A stretch of 64,000 nt of DNA from Actinomycetaceae bacterium (GTDB lineage: Bacteria; Actinomycetota; Actinomycetes; Actinomycetales; Actinomycetaceae). The notes beneath the pieces were generated by a model that was not told the origin of the DNA, ran no database searches, and saw only the letters and a program-made list of their open reading frames with translations. The position numbers and the translations under genes are program-made. Location of the stretch: positions 1-64,000 of the forward strand of contig JAUNVP010000014.1 in assembly GCA_030537615.1 (NCBI GenBank), in the 5' to 3' direction. Shown here one piece after another: positions 7,088-15,069 of the stretch (position 1 is the first letter of the stretch; each line of letters opens with the position of its first letter).

Positions 7088-8125
7088 GTGAACGACCAGT
7101 CAAATCGTGACTTTGGTATGGACGCGCAACGTCCTGACAGCGTTCAGTCGGAGTTCACGAACCGTTCACCCGCAACCTCTACAGTCGGCGGCTTGCAGTC
7201 AACTGCTACCGACATCGGTCAGGGGCCGAGTAGAAAAGTGAAACGGTCCGACAGGCCCGACAACCGTGAATGGCTTCTCGCTGCGGTACTCCTCGTCCCC
7301 AACCTCGTTCTATTACTCTCCTTTACCTATCGCCCACTGGTCGACAACGTTCGCCTATCATTTACCAACTGGAACGTATCCTCGCCGACCGCTGACTGGA
7401 TTGGCTTTGCCAACTACCGCACCTGGTGGAACCACCCCTCAACCTGGCAGGTACTATCGAATACGCTGATCTTCACCGTGGCCACCGTGTTCGGATCAAT
7501 ACTCCTTGGCCTATTCCTCGCCATGGTGCTCGACCAGAAAATCAAGGGACGGAACTTCGTTCGATCCGTCGTCTTTGCGCCGTACATTATCTCCGGTGCC
7601 GCCATCGGCGTCGCCTTCCAATTCGTGTTTGAACCCAACTTCGGTCTCATTGCCGACGTCCTCGCACGGTTTGGGGTGGCTTCTCCCGACTTCTACCAAG
7701 AACCCACGTGGGCGCTGTTCATGGTGACGGTGACCTACATCTGGAAGAATCTCGGGTACACGTTTGTCATTTACCTCGCTGCATTGCAGGGTCGGCGCAA
7801 GGACCTTGATGAAGCCGCTGAGATCGACGGCACGAACCAGTGGAGACGCATCACCCGCGTTATTCTCCCGCAGTTGAGGCCGACGACGTTCTTCCTATCC
7901 ATCACCGTGCTTCTCAACTCCATGCAAGTGTTCGACATCATCAACGTGATGACCCGCGGCGGACCGCAAGGCAATACGACAACTACCATGGTGTACCAGG
8001 TCTACCAAGAGACTTTCGTTAACAACCGAGCGGGATACGGAGCCACGGTCGCCACCATCCTCTTTATCATCCTGCTTATCATCACCATGATTCAGGTGCA
8101 CTTCATGCAGCGAGGTGAACAATGA
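7088..8125 (+). CDS. ugpA: Glycerol-3-phosphate-type ABC transporter permease UgpA
   Basis: One of two channel-forming inner-membrane subunits of a carbohydrate ABC importer (MalF/UgpA type). The GTG at 7088 is chosen because GGAGGTGG lies eight bases upstream; a frame extending back to 6980 has no such site. The product has about 345 residues: a polar tail of some 70 residues, then six membrane segments, with the EAA loop that contacts the ATPase at DEAAEIDGTNQWRRITRVIL. The stop codon overlaps the next start (ATGA). It is assigned to Ugp by its substrate-binding partner. The long hydrophilic N-terminus is unusual compared with E. coli UgpA but common in actinobacterial homologues. Confidence 0.88.
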   Translation: MNDQSNRDFGMDAQRPDSVQSEFTNRSPATSTVGGLQSTATDIGQGPSRKVKRSDRPDNREWLLAAVLLVPNLVLLLSFTYRPLVDNVRLSFTNWNVSSPTADWIGFANYRTWWNHPSTWQVLSNTLIFTVATVFGSILLGLFLAMVLDQKIKGRNFVRSVVFAPYIISGAAIGVAFQFVFEPNFGLIADVLARFGVASPDFYQEPTWALFMVTVTYIWKNLGYTFVIYLAALQGRRKDLDEAAEIDGTNQWRRITRVILPQLRPTTFFLSITVLLNSMQVFDIINVMTRGGPQGNTTTTMVYQVYQETFVNNRAGYGATVATILFIILLIITMIQVHFMQRGEQ

Positions 8126-9012
8126 GAATCTTTGGAATCGGCAAAAAAGACGCCGCCGTGACTCACGAAGAAGAAGTGAACTACGTGGGACAAACCGTCA
8201 CTTTCAAAGTGATCGGCTACATCGCAATGTTTTTCTCCCTCGCACTTATTCTCGTACCGATCTACTGGATCGTCCTCGCGTCCTTCAAGACTCCGGGTGA
8301 CATCTACGTTAATCCAGCAACCTACTGGCCTAACCCGCCGACCGTCGACAACTACATCACCGTGCAGACAGATCTCGCGTTCAACACGTATCTGCGCAAC
8401 TCGATCATCATCACCGTATTCCTATCGAGCATTAAGATCGCACTCGGTGTGACCTCCGCATATGCACTCGCACTCCTGCGGTTCCCCGGACGCAACCTCA
8501 TATTCCTCATGGTGATTGCCTCACTGATGGTGCCCAACCAGATCACCGTGATCTCCAACTACGCACTTATCGCATCGCTAGGACTGCGTAATACGTTCCT
8601 CGGCATTATTTTGCCGCTCGCGGGAACCGCATTCGGCACCTTCCTCATGCGCAACCACTTCCTGTCTCTCCCCACAGAAGTCATCGAGGCCGCGCGCATG
8701 GACGGTGCCGGCCCCGTCAAACTGCTCTTCCGTGTAGTTCTCCCAATGTCCTGGCCGACCTTGTCCGCCTTTGCGCTCATCACCATCGTCAATGACTGGA
8801 ATGAATACCTTTGGCCATTCCTCATGTCTGATGATGAGCGTACAGCGCCCATCCAAATCGGCCTTACTTTCCTCCAGAACAATGAGGGTCTCACCAACTG
8901 GGGCCCCGTCATGGCGGGAACTGTCCTCGCGGTCATTCCCGTCCTCATCGTGTTCCTTATTCTCCAAAAGAACATGATTAAGGGCCTCACCTCCGGAGCA
9001 GTCAAGGGGTAA
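8122..9012 (+). CDS. ugpE: Glycerol-3-phosphate-type ABC transporter permease UgpE
   Basis: The second permease of the importer (MalG/UgpE type), 296 residues with six predicted membrane segments. The EAA loop is at EVIEAARMDGAGPVKLLFRV, and the C-terminal LILQKNMIKGLTSGAVKG is the standard end of this family. Its ATG overlaps the ugpA stop by four bases, so the two are translationally coupled and should form a heterodimer. About 40 bp separate it from the binding-protein gene. Confidence 0.92.
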   Translation: MRIFGIGKKDAAVTHEEEVNYVGQTVTFKVIGYIAMFFSLALILVPIYWIVLASFKTPGDIYVNPATYWPNPPTVDNYITVQTDLAFNTYLRNSIIITVFLSSIKIALGVTSAYALALLRFPGRNLIFLMVIASLMVPNQITVISNYALIASLGLRNTFLGIILPLAGTAFGTFLMRNHFLSLPTEVIEAARMDGAGPVKLLFRVVLPMSWPTLSAFALITIVNDWNEYLWPFLMSDDERTAPIQIGLTFLQNNEGLTNWGPVMAGTVLAVIPVLIVFLILQKNMIKGLTSGAVKG

Positions 9013-9052
9013 TCCCTGACCTCGAGGCCAGCACCTAGAAAGGTAAAATCAC

Positions 9053-10354
9053 ATGAAACTGACCCGCATATTTGTAGGGGCTCTCGCCGCCGGAAGCCTC
9101 GTGCTTTCCGGATGCGCTGGAATGGGGACCTCCGGTGGCTCAAACGAATCGAGCACCGACGCCGATGGAAAGGTCACTCTTGACTTCTGGTCGAATCACC
9201 CAGCTAGCTCCAAAGCCCTCGAAGAAGAACTGATTAAGCGCTTCGAGGCGGAAAACCCCGATATCAAGGTGAAGCTCACCGACGCCGGGAAGAACTACGA
9301 AGAAGTTGCCCAGAAGTTCAATGCGGCACTGTCTGGAGGGCAGGTACCTGACGTCGTTATCGCATCGGATGTCACCTGGTTCAACTTTGCGCTGAACGAT
9401 CAGCTCGAACCGCTCGACGACCTCCTGGCGAATAATGATGGTAATCCCGACGATTATGTCGCGAACCTCTACGACGAGTACATGTTCAATGACTCGCACT
9501 TTGCCGTTCCCTACTCTCGTTCCACACCGCTGTTCTACTTCAACAAAGACATGTGGGACGCTGCTGGTCTGCCAGACCGCGGACCGAAAGACTGGAATGA
9601 GTGGAATGATGAGTTTGCTCCCAAACTCATGGAAGCCAATCCGGGCGTTACGCCGCTTGTTATTCCGGACGGTTCAAACTACATGGACTGGTATTTCCAG
9701 GGTATGATCTGGTCGCTCGGTGGCGCATATTCCCAAGAATGGGAAATGAGCATGTCGAGCCCCGAATCAATCAAGGCCGGCGAATTCCTCCAGTCCCAGT
9801 TTGAACAGGGCTACTTCAAGGCCGCTAAAGATGCGACCGCTCCGTTCGTTTCCGGACAGGCTGCAGCCATGCTTGAATCAACCGGTTCGCTCAACGGCGT
9901 AGCCGAAGACGGCAAGGTTAACGTTGTGACCGCATTCTTGCCCAGCCCCGACGGAGTGATCGGATGCTCGACCGGCGGTGCCGGCCTCGCCATCCCAGCC
10001 AAGTCCGTTAACAAGGAAGCGGCTGCCAAGTTCATCGGTTTCATCACGAATGCAGAGAACACCGTCTACTTCTCGCAGAACACCGGTTACATGCCGGTAC
10101 GCACCTCGGCCCGCGAACTTCCCGAAGTTCAGGAGTACTTCAAAGAACACCCGAACTTTAAGACAGCTGTTGAGCAACTCGACCACACCCAGAAACAAGA
10201 CGTGGGACGCGCCTTCGTCTCTGGTGGTGGTATGAGGATTGGTGCGGCGCTCGACAAGATTTCGCAAGGCGCCGACGTGACCGAAACCTTCAAGGCACTC
10301 GACGCCGAACAGCAGCCGATGATCGACACCGACATCAAACCGAAACTCAAGTAA
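9053..10354 (+). CDS. ugpB: Glycerol-3-phosphate-binding lipoprotein UgpB
   Basis: The extracytoplasmic solute-binding component, 433 residues. It has a lipoprotein signal peptide with lipobox LSGC and a predicted acylated Cys at residue 21, so it is anchored on the outer face of the membrane. The mature chain has the family-1 binding-protein fold (LDFWSNHP at the start) and two stretches characteristic of UgpB: TGGAGLAIPAKS and the C-terminal EQLDHTQKQDVGRAF ... GGMRIGAALDKI. These favour sn-glycerol 3-phosphate or glycerophosphodiesters over plain sugars. The gene has an AGAAAGGT ribosome site. It is followed by a strong hairpin that probably holds down expression of the ATPase relative to the binding protein. 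Confidence 0.88.
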   Translation: MKLTRIFVGALAAGSLVLSGCAGMGTSGGSNESSTDADGKVTLDFWSNHPASSKALEEELIKRFEAENPDIKVKLTDAGKNYEEVAQKFNAALSGGQVPDVVIASDVTWFNFALNDQLEPLDDLLANNDGNPDDYVANLYDEYMFNDSHFAVPYSRSTPLFYFNKDMWDAAGLPDRGPKDWNEWNDEFAPKLMEANPGVTPLVIPDGSNYMDWYFQGMIWSLGGAYSQEWEMSMSSPESIKAGEFLQSQFEQGYFKAAKDATAPFVSGQAAAMLESTGSLNGVAEDGKVNVVTAFLPSPDGVIGCSTGGAGLAIPAKSVNKEAAAKFIGFITNAENTVYFSQNTGYMPVRTSARELPEVQEYFKEHPNFKTAVEQLDHTQKQDVGRAFVSGGGMRIGAALDKISQGADVTETFKALDAEQQPMIDTDIKPKLK

Positions 10355-10360
10355 CCCAAA

Positions 10361-10393
10361 CGGTGGGGATGGCGCGATGCGGCATCCCCACCG
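10361..10393 (+). terminator. Hairpin between ugpB and ugpC (attenuating terminator or mRNA stabiliser)
   Basis: An 11-bp perfect stem, CGGTGGGGATG at 10361-10371 paired with CATCCCCACCG at 10383-10393, has an 11-base loop and no U-run. Such intercistronic hairpins behind binding-protein genes commonly raise the amount of upstream mRNA over downstream. Confidence 0.7.
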
Positions 10394-10431
10394 CCTACTC
10401 TCAACTCACCACTGATTAAAAGGACACGACC

Positions 10432-11556
10432 GTGGCTAGTGTGACTTTCGAAAACGCCTCTCGACTCTTCCACGGCTCGGAAAAACCGGCCGTCGACAGT
10501 CTCAACCTGACCATCGAGGATGGAGAATGCGTTGTGCTTGTCGGCCCATCAGGTTGCGGCAAATCAACGTCATTGCGGATGGTCGCCGGTTTGGAACCAA
10601 CGACCTCCGGACGAATTCTCATCGGCGGTCAGGATATGACCGGGGTGAGGCCGCGCTCACGCGACGTCGCCATGGTCTTCCAGTCCTACGCCCTCTACCC
10701 GAATATGACGGTGGCGCAGAACATGGCGTTCGCCCTCGAAAATGCGCGCGTGCCGAAAAAGGAGATTCGCGAGCGCGTTGACTGGGCTGCGAAAATGCTC
10801 GAACTTGATGAGCTCTTGCAACGCAAACCGTCGGCGCTCTCTGGCGGTCAGCGTCAGCGTGTGGCCATGGGGCGCGCGATCGTGCGTAAACCGACGGTTT
10901 TCTGCATGGATGAGCCGTTGTCGAACCTCGACGCGAAGTTACGCGTGACGATGCGTGGCGAGATCGCGGCGCTTCAACGCAACCTCGGGGTGACAACCGT
11001 GTATGTGACCCACGATCAGGTCGAAGCTATGACGATGGGGCATCGCGTGGCCGTCATGCGCGATGGGCAACTGCAGCAGATTGATACGCCGCAAGAGCTC
11101 TACTCCAACCCGGTTAATACGTTCGTCGCTTCGTTCATTGGCTCCCCTGCAATTACCCTGTTTACCTGCCCCGTGATTGAAGAGGGTGTCGCTGCGATGG
11201 GGACATTGAGAATTCCGTTGCCGCGTAACGTCAAGGGGGCGATCTCCGATTCGGTCATCGTGGGGATTCGTCCGGAGTCATGGACTGCGGCGCAACCCGA
11301 TGAACCGGCACTCACCTTGACGACCGACATGGTGGAGATGCTCGGTTCACAAGCGTTCTTGTACGGCACGATTGCCGAGCCAGATGCGGTAGCGTCTGCA
11401 CAGTCACAGACGCTGGGCTTGACTCATGAACCTCACCGGATTGCTGTCATGCTTGATCGCCGTAACCACCCGACTGCCGGTGACCTCGTGCGCATTAAAC
11501 CGGTGGCAGACGAAATCTACCTCTTCGATCCTCAAACGCAGCAGGTCATTAAGTAG
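10432..11556 (+). CDS. ugpC: Sugar-phosphate ABC transporter ATPase (UgpC/MsmX type)
   Basis: The ATP-hydrolysing subunit of the importer, 374 residues. Motifs in order are Walker A GPSGCGKST, Q-loop MVFQSYALYPNMTV, signature LSGGQRQRVAMGRAIVR, Walker B CMDEPLSNLDAKLR and switch histidine YVTHDQVEAMTMG. A C-terminal regulatory domain of about 130 residues with TOBE-type repeats follows. The start, GTG at 10432 after AAAAGGAC, leads into the ASVTFENASR strand. Proteins of this type can serve several importers, so it may also energise carbohydrate systems elsewhere. Confidence 0.92.
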   Translation: MASVTFENASRLFHGSEKPAVDSLNLTIEDGECVVLVGPSGCGKSTSLRMVAGLEPTTSGRILIGGQDMTGVRPRSRDVAMVFQSYALYPNMTVAQNMAFALENARVPKKEIRERVDWAAKMLELDELLQRKPSALSGGQRQRVAMGRAIVRKPTVFCMDEPLSNLDAKLRVTMRGEIAALQRNLGVTTVYVTHDQVEAMTMGHRVAVMRDGQLQQIDTPQELYSNPVNTFVASFIGSPAITLFTCPVIEEGVAAMGTLRIPLPRNVKGAISDSVIVGIRPESWTAAQPDEPALTLTTDMVEMLGSQAFLYGTIAEPDAVASAQSQTLGLTHEPHRIAVMLDRRNHPTAGDLVRIKPVADEIYLFDPQTQQVIK

Positions 11557-11592
11557 CTTCCGGCGACGTCTCTTTGTCGTCGCATGGTGGCA

Positions 11593-11616
11593 GGCCCCGG
11601 GCTTCGGCTCGGGGCC
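11593..11616 (+). terminator. Terminator after the ugp operon
   Basis: A GC-rich stem, GGCCCCGGGC with TTCG loop and GCTCGGGGCC, is followed by ACACCTTTTG. It lies about 37 bases after the ugpC stop codon. Confidence 0.8.
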
Positions 11617-11631
11617 ACACCTTTTGTGCGC

Positions 11632-11695
11632 AAGGTACAGGGTTGGCGCATTTTGGTGCCGGAGGCACTCGCAAAATGCGCCAACCCTGTACCTA
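11632..11695. repeat. GGTACAGG inverted-repeat element 4, near-perfect full-length palindrome
   Basis: Half-sites are at 11634-11641 and 11686-11693, spaced 52 bp. Here the symmetry extends inward: about 23 bp on each side pair without mismatch, through GGTTGGCGCATTTTG and its complement. This is the best-preserved member seen. It lies between convergent genes. Confidence 0.95.
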
Positions 11696-11702
11696 CGTAT
11701 GA

Positions 11703-13070
11703 TTAGGAGTCGCCCGGTTCGGGAGTGAGCCGAGCATGTCGGCCACCCAACGCTCGCGGCGCATGGGGCTCGCGCGCACGATCGTCCCCAGTGTCTTCAG
11801 TATCGTGCGCGTGGTCGGGATCGTTGGATTCGTCCTCGCCCTCGGTACTGGTGAGGAGGACGAGGACGGTGCCGATCAACGTCGTCAGCGGAATAGACAC
11901 AATCAGGCCGATCGAGGCAATGAGTGTGCGGACAATTTCTTCAGCAATGGCGCCCGACACAATGATGTCCCAGGCGGGGCGGTTGACCATCAGAGCGAGG
12001 AGCAGGGCGGGAAGCGCACCACCGGCGTAGGCAAAGGCGAGGGTATAGACGGTTGAGGCGATGTGGTCGCGGCCGATGCGCATGGCTCGTGCGAACAGTT
12101 TGGCCCGTCCCATCGACGGATTAGCGGCGTGCAGTTCCCATACTGCAGACGCCTGGGTGATAGTGACGTCGTTGAGGGCGCCGAGCCCAGCGATGACGAT
12201 TCCGCATACCAAAAGTGCCGAAAGATTGACGTCCGGGAGGAATCCGAAGATGAGCTGCGCGTCCTCCGATGATGCTCCCGACAGGTGGATGGCTTTGGTT
12301 TCCCACAGGGCGAGCGTCACGGTGAGGACAATGCCGCCGAACGTACCGAGCAGTGCAGTGGTGGTGCGAATAGAGACACCGTGGGCGAAATATACGGACA
12401 AAAATAGCATGGCGGACACGCCGACCAGCGTGGTGAGAAGTGCTGGCTGATTCGCCATGAGGGCGGGCATGATGAAGTACACGAGTACCAAGATCGAGGC
12501 GCCGAGCCCGGCGATGGCGGCTGCGCCGCGCCAGCGTGCCACCACAACCACGAGTACCAGGTACAGGGCAATGAGCCAGAGCATTGGTGAGCTACGCTCT
12601 ATATCCCAATAGAAGTAGATAGCTGGCGCGTCGGGGAAGGGCGCGCTTTGGAGGACTTTCATCACCGTCCCGACCTCGACGCTCGCATACACCTCGGGAG
12701 GGGTTTGAATACTGACATTCTCGCCGGTGTGATCGCCGTCCAAAACCATGGCACATACCGCGGAGGGGGAGCGGGGCTGGTAGGCGTCGGACGGAGGCGG
12801 GGAATCTGGCATCTCAGGCTGATTTGCCTTGAGTGGATTGGGGCAATCGTCAGGATTGAGGGAGGTCACTTCCGCCTTCGTCGGGACAGTTCCCGGACTG
12901 TAGGCGGGTATGGAGCCCACCGGGCTCTGTTCGCCGGATGGCCACAGCATCCACATGCCGACAGCGGTGGCGACGGCGAGGGGGAGGACGATAGCGGCGA
13001 GGAAGATCCGGATTCGCCGCAACCGTTTGCGCGGCAGTGTTAAAGGTCCGTGTGAATGCGAATGTGCCAT
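11703..13070 (-). CDS. YibE/F-like family membrane protein
   Basis: A 455-residue polytopic membrane protein. The N-terminus is His/Ser rich (MAHSHSHG), followed by one membrane helix (about residues 20-45), an extracytoplasmic domain of roughly 130 residues, and then about eight membrane segments. GALNDVTITQASAVWEL and the later GGALPALLLAL are typical of the YibE/F family, whose role is not established. The C-terminal 60 residues are acidic, then basic and disordered. A lone GGTACAGG half-site at 12560 falls inside a membrane segment (reading LYLVL). It is transcribed divergently from a TetR-family gene, which may regulate it. The histidine-rich N-terminus could bind metal; that is speculation. 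Confidence 0.85.
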   Translation of the reverse strand: MAHSHSHGPLTLPRKRLRRIRIFLAAIVLPLAVATAVGMWMLWPSGEQSPVGSIPAYSPGTVPTKAEVTSLNPDDCPNPLKANQPEMPDSPPPSDAYQPRSPSAVCAMVLDGDHTGENVSIQTPPEVYASVEVGTVMKVLQSAPFPDAPAIYFYWDIERSSPMLWLIALYLVLVVVVARWRGAAAIAGLGASILVLVYFIMPALMANQPALLTTLVGVSAMLFLSVYFAHGVSIRTTTALLGTFGGIVLTVTLALWETKAIHLSGASSEDAQLIFGFLPDVNLSALLVCGIVIAGLGALNDVTITQASAVWELHAANPSMGRAKLFARAMRIGRDHIASTVYTLAFAYAGGALPALLLALMVNRPAWDIIVSGAIAEEIVRTLIASIGLIVSIPLTTLIGTVLVLLTSTEGEDESNDPDHAHDTEDTGDDRAREPHAPRALGGRHARLTPEPGDS

Positions 13071-13190
13071 GTCCTTAACCCTATGGCACGGACCTTCTCA
13101 ACCCTGGATGTGGCACGGTCATGTTCGGTGTGACTTCTCCGGTTTGAGCGATTGGAGAATTCGACATTCTCACGTGCTATTCATGTAAAG

Positions 13191-13227
13191 TTCTACATAA
13201 GTTACGGTGGCGTAAGTTGTTGTAGAA
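13191..13227. promoter_or_regulatory. Inverted repeat, possible TetR operator
   Basis: TTCTACA at 13191-13197 and TGTAGAA at 13221-13227 form a 7-bp perfect inverted repeat, with TAAGTT repeated inside. It ends just before the ribosome site of the TetR gene and lies in the divergent promoter region with the YibE/F gene, so it is well placed for autoregulation. Confidence 0.55.
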
Positions 13228-13238
13228 AAGAGGTCGAA

Positions 13239-13967
13239 GTGGGGAGCCGATTTGAAACACAAGACAAACTCATAGCGGCGACCCGAGACATCCTCATTGC
13301 AGACGGCATTGAAGGATGCACCCTTGAGAATATCTGCTCGCGCGCGGGATTCACGCGCGGCGCGTTTTACTCGAATTTCGCCACAAAAGAGTCCCTACTA
13401 GGCGCCCTCGCCGAAGATGAATACGCCGCCCTCATCGACCAGCTACGTGAACAGGTGCGGAACTGGGCGGCAAATCCTAAGCGAGTGGCGGAAAGCTGTG
13501 CCTCCGACAACTGTTCGTCCAATGACGAAGCTGATGGCCACCTCGTCATGGAAGATCTACTGTTCGAAGCCCTCGATGCCATCGGCATCGACAAAGAGCT
13601 GTACGTTATTCACTCTGAATTGTTGACCAGAAGTGTCCGCGATGCGGATTGGGGGGCGCGCCTACTCGACCTCAACAGTGAGTTTATTGAGGAACTTGGG
13701 AACGTACTGACGGTCATTCTTGACGCAGCCGGCCGAAAGCCGACGAAATCCATCAGGGCGTTGACACACGCCGTTGTCGGTCTTGTGATGCGGGCAGCCG
13801 GGATTGATGCGTGGCGTACGGCGGCACAGGAGAATCCGCGTGCCTATCGCAAGGTACAGGGTGCTCAGGCATCACGGAAAGAACGCCAATCGGTAGCGCA
13901 ATCTCCGGCTCGCGACATCGTGGAGATGATCCTGATCCTCATGTACGCGGCCTCCGAACCCAAGTAG
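13239..13967 (+). CDS. TetR-family transcriptional regulator
   Basis: A 242-residue regulator with an N-terminal TetR helix-turn-helix: DKLIAATRDILIADGIEG, then TLENICSRAGFTRGAFYSNF with the family FYxxF signature. The GTG at 13239 is chosen because AGAGG lies just upstream and the HTH then begins near residue 8; a frame from 13152 would add 29 residues and run through the probable operator. The ligand-binding domain is unremarkable. A complete 12-mer AAGGTACAGGGT (half-site core at 13853) is read as KVQG near the C-terminus. It probably represses itself and perhaps the divergent YibE/F gene. Confidence 0.88.
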   Translation: MGSRFETQDKLIAATRDILIADGIEGCTLENICSRAGFTRGAFYSNFATKESLLGALAEDEYAALIDQLREQVRNWAANPKRVAESCASDNCSSNDEADGHLVMEDLLFEALDAIGIDKELYVIHSELLTRSVRDADWGARLLDLNSEFIEELGNVLTVILDAAGRKPTKSIRALTHAVVGLVMRAAGIDAWRTAAQENPRAYRKVQGAQASRKERQSVAQSPARDIVEMILILMYAASEPK

Positions 13968-13984
13968 CTATCTCAAACCCCACG

Positions 13985-14047
13985 AAGGTACAGGGTTAAT
14001 GCAACTGGGGTGTCTCATGCCTGGAAAAATCAGTAAACCTGTACCTT
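13985..14047. repeat. GGTACAGG inverted-repeat element 5 (intergenic)
   Basis: Half-sites are at 13987-13994 and 14038-14045, spaced 51 bp. It lies 20 bases after the TetR stop codon and upstream of birA, codirectional genes. Confidence 0.9.
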
Positions 14048-14133
14048 GGTGCGGGAAATGAGCGGTGCCAGAATGGGCGACAAAAGACCGTAGCTGAGCG
14101 GGAATATACACGTTTGTATTTGTGAGTGAAACC

Positions 14134-14155
14134 TAACCCCCGAATGATGAGGTTA
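14134..14155. promoter_or_regulatory. Inverted repeat upstream of birA
   Basis: TAACC at 14134-14138 and GGTTA at 14151-14155 form a short inverted repeat about 30 bp before the birA start. It could be an operator for the fatty acid/biotin cluster, but the arms are short. Confidence 0.3.
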
Positions 14156-14184
14156 AAGACCTCTAGCTGGGGAAGGGGGCATGT

Positions 14185-15069
14185 ATGCCACCACGTACGC
14201 TTGTAGCGACGAGCGCACCGGCCTCATCAACGATCGGAATCGACGAGGTCGCATCGTCGAACCGACTATGGCAATGGTGCCCCCGACTCATCCACCGCGC
14301 TGTCGTTGATTCCACCAACTCGTATCTTTTCAGGCTACTTCGCAATGATCCAGCCATAGAAACATGGACAACCGTTGTTGCTGACCACCAAAGTGCCGGA
14401 CGAGGGCGATACACTCGAAGCTGGGTAGATACTCCGCAGACAGCCCTCCTATTTTCAACTGTAGTGCGAGCAGCCACCGAGCAACTCGGATGGGTCAGTC
14501 TGCTCGCAGGGATCGCAATGGCGCGAGTCCTGCGAGTTCACAAAGCCTCTGTTAAATGGCCCAACGATGTAATCGTCGACGGCAAGAAAGTTGCCGGAAT
14601 CCTCACCGAACACATCTCACACGAAAACGATGAACACACCGTCGTGCTCGGCGTCGGCCTTAACATTGGCACCGTACCCGCGCAGGTCGGACTCAATGCC
14701 GGAGCCATTAAGGTACAGCAAAGTACCCAAACCCGCGACCACCTCCTCACGGCATTTCTTTCTACCTATCGCTCTCTCCTCGATCAGGCGGACCTCGACA
14801 CCAACCCTGTACCTACGACGTGGGTTGAGGAATACACCGAACTACTCATCGGCCTTGGCCAAGAAACCACTATCCACCTAGCTTCTGGCGAAACGATTAC
14901 CGCTACCGTTCACGGCATTGACCACGACGGAGCTCTGATCGTTCGCCACGGCGACGCGCCTCTCACCATCACGTGCGGTGACGTCGCCCTCGCATCTCCC
15001 GACAACGCCTCCACTGCCGGTGGGGAGTGTGCACGTGAGAGAAAGGACGGTACACATGACGAAGCATGA
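14185..15069 (+). CDS. birA: Biotin--[acetyl-CoA-carboxylase] ligase
   Basis: This enzyme attaches biotin to the lysine of the carboxyl carrier domain encoded next door. The biotin-binding and catalytic stretch is visible: VDSTNSYLF, then DHQSAGRGRYTRSW with the GRGR motif, and later VKWPNDVIVDGKKVAGIL. There is no N-terminal helix-turn-helix, so unlike E. coli BirA it should not act as a repressor itself. The length of 294 residues is normal for the monofunctional class. The ATG at 14185 follows GGGGG. The stop overlaps the carboxylase gene start by 14 bases. Two half-sites lie inside, the variant GGTACAGC at 14712 and a CCTGTACC at 14806 that reads NPVPT. Confidence 0.93.
   Translation: MPPRTLVATSAPASSTIGIDEVASSNRLWQWCPRLIHRAVVDSTNSYLFRLLRNDPAIETWTTVVADHQSAGRGRYTRSWVDTPQTALLFSTVVRAATEQLGWVSLLAGIAMARVLRVHKASVKWPNDVIVDGKKVAGILTEHISHENDEHTVVLGVGLNIGTVPAQVGLNAGAIKVQQSTQTRDHLLTAFLSTYRSLLDQADLDTNPVPTTWVEEYTELLIGLGQETTIHLASGETITATVHGIDHDGALIVRHGDAPLTITCGDVALASPDNASTAGGECARERKDGTHDEA

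Noticed and set aside
14712..14813. A full repeat element inside birA
   Set aside because: The two half-sites are 94 bp apart, the left one is a variant, and they read in different frames; treated as separate half-sites.
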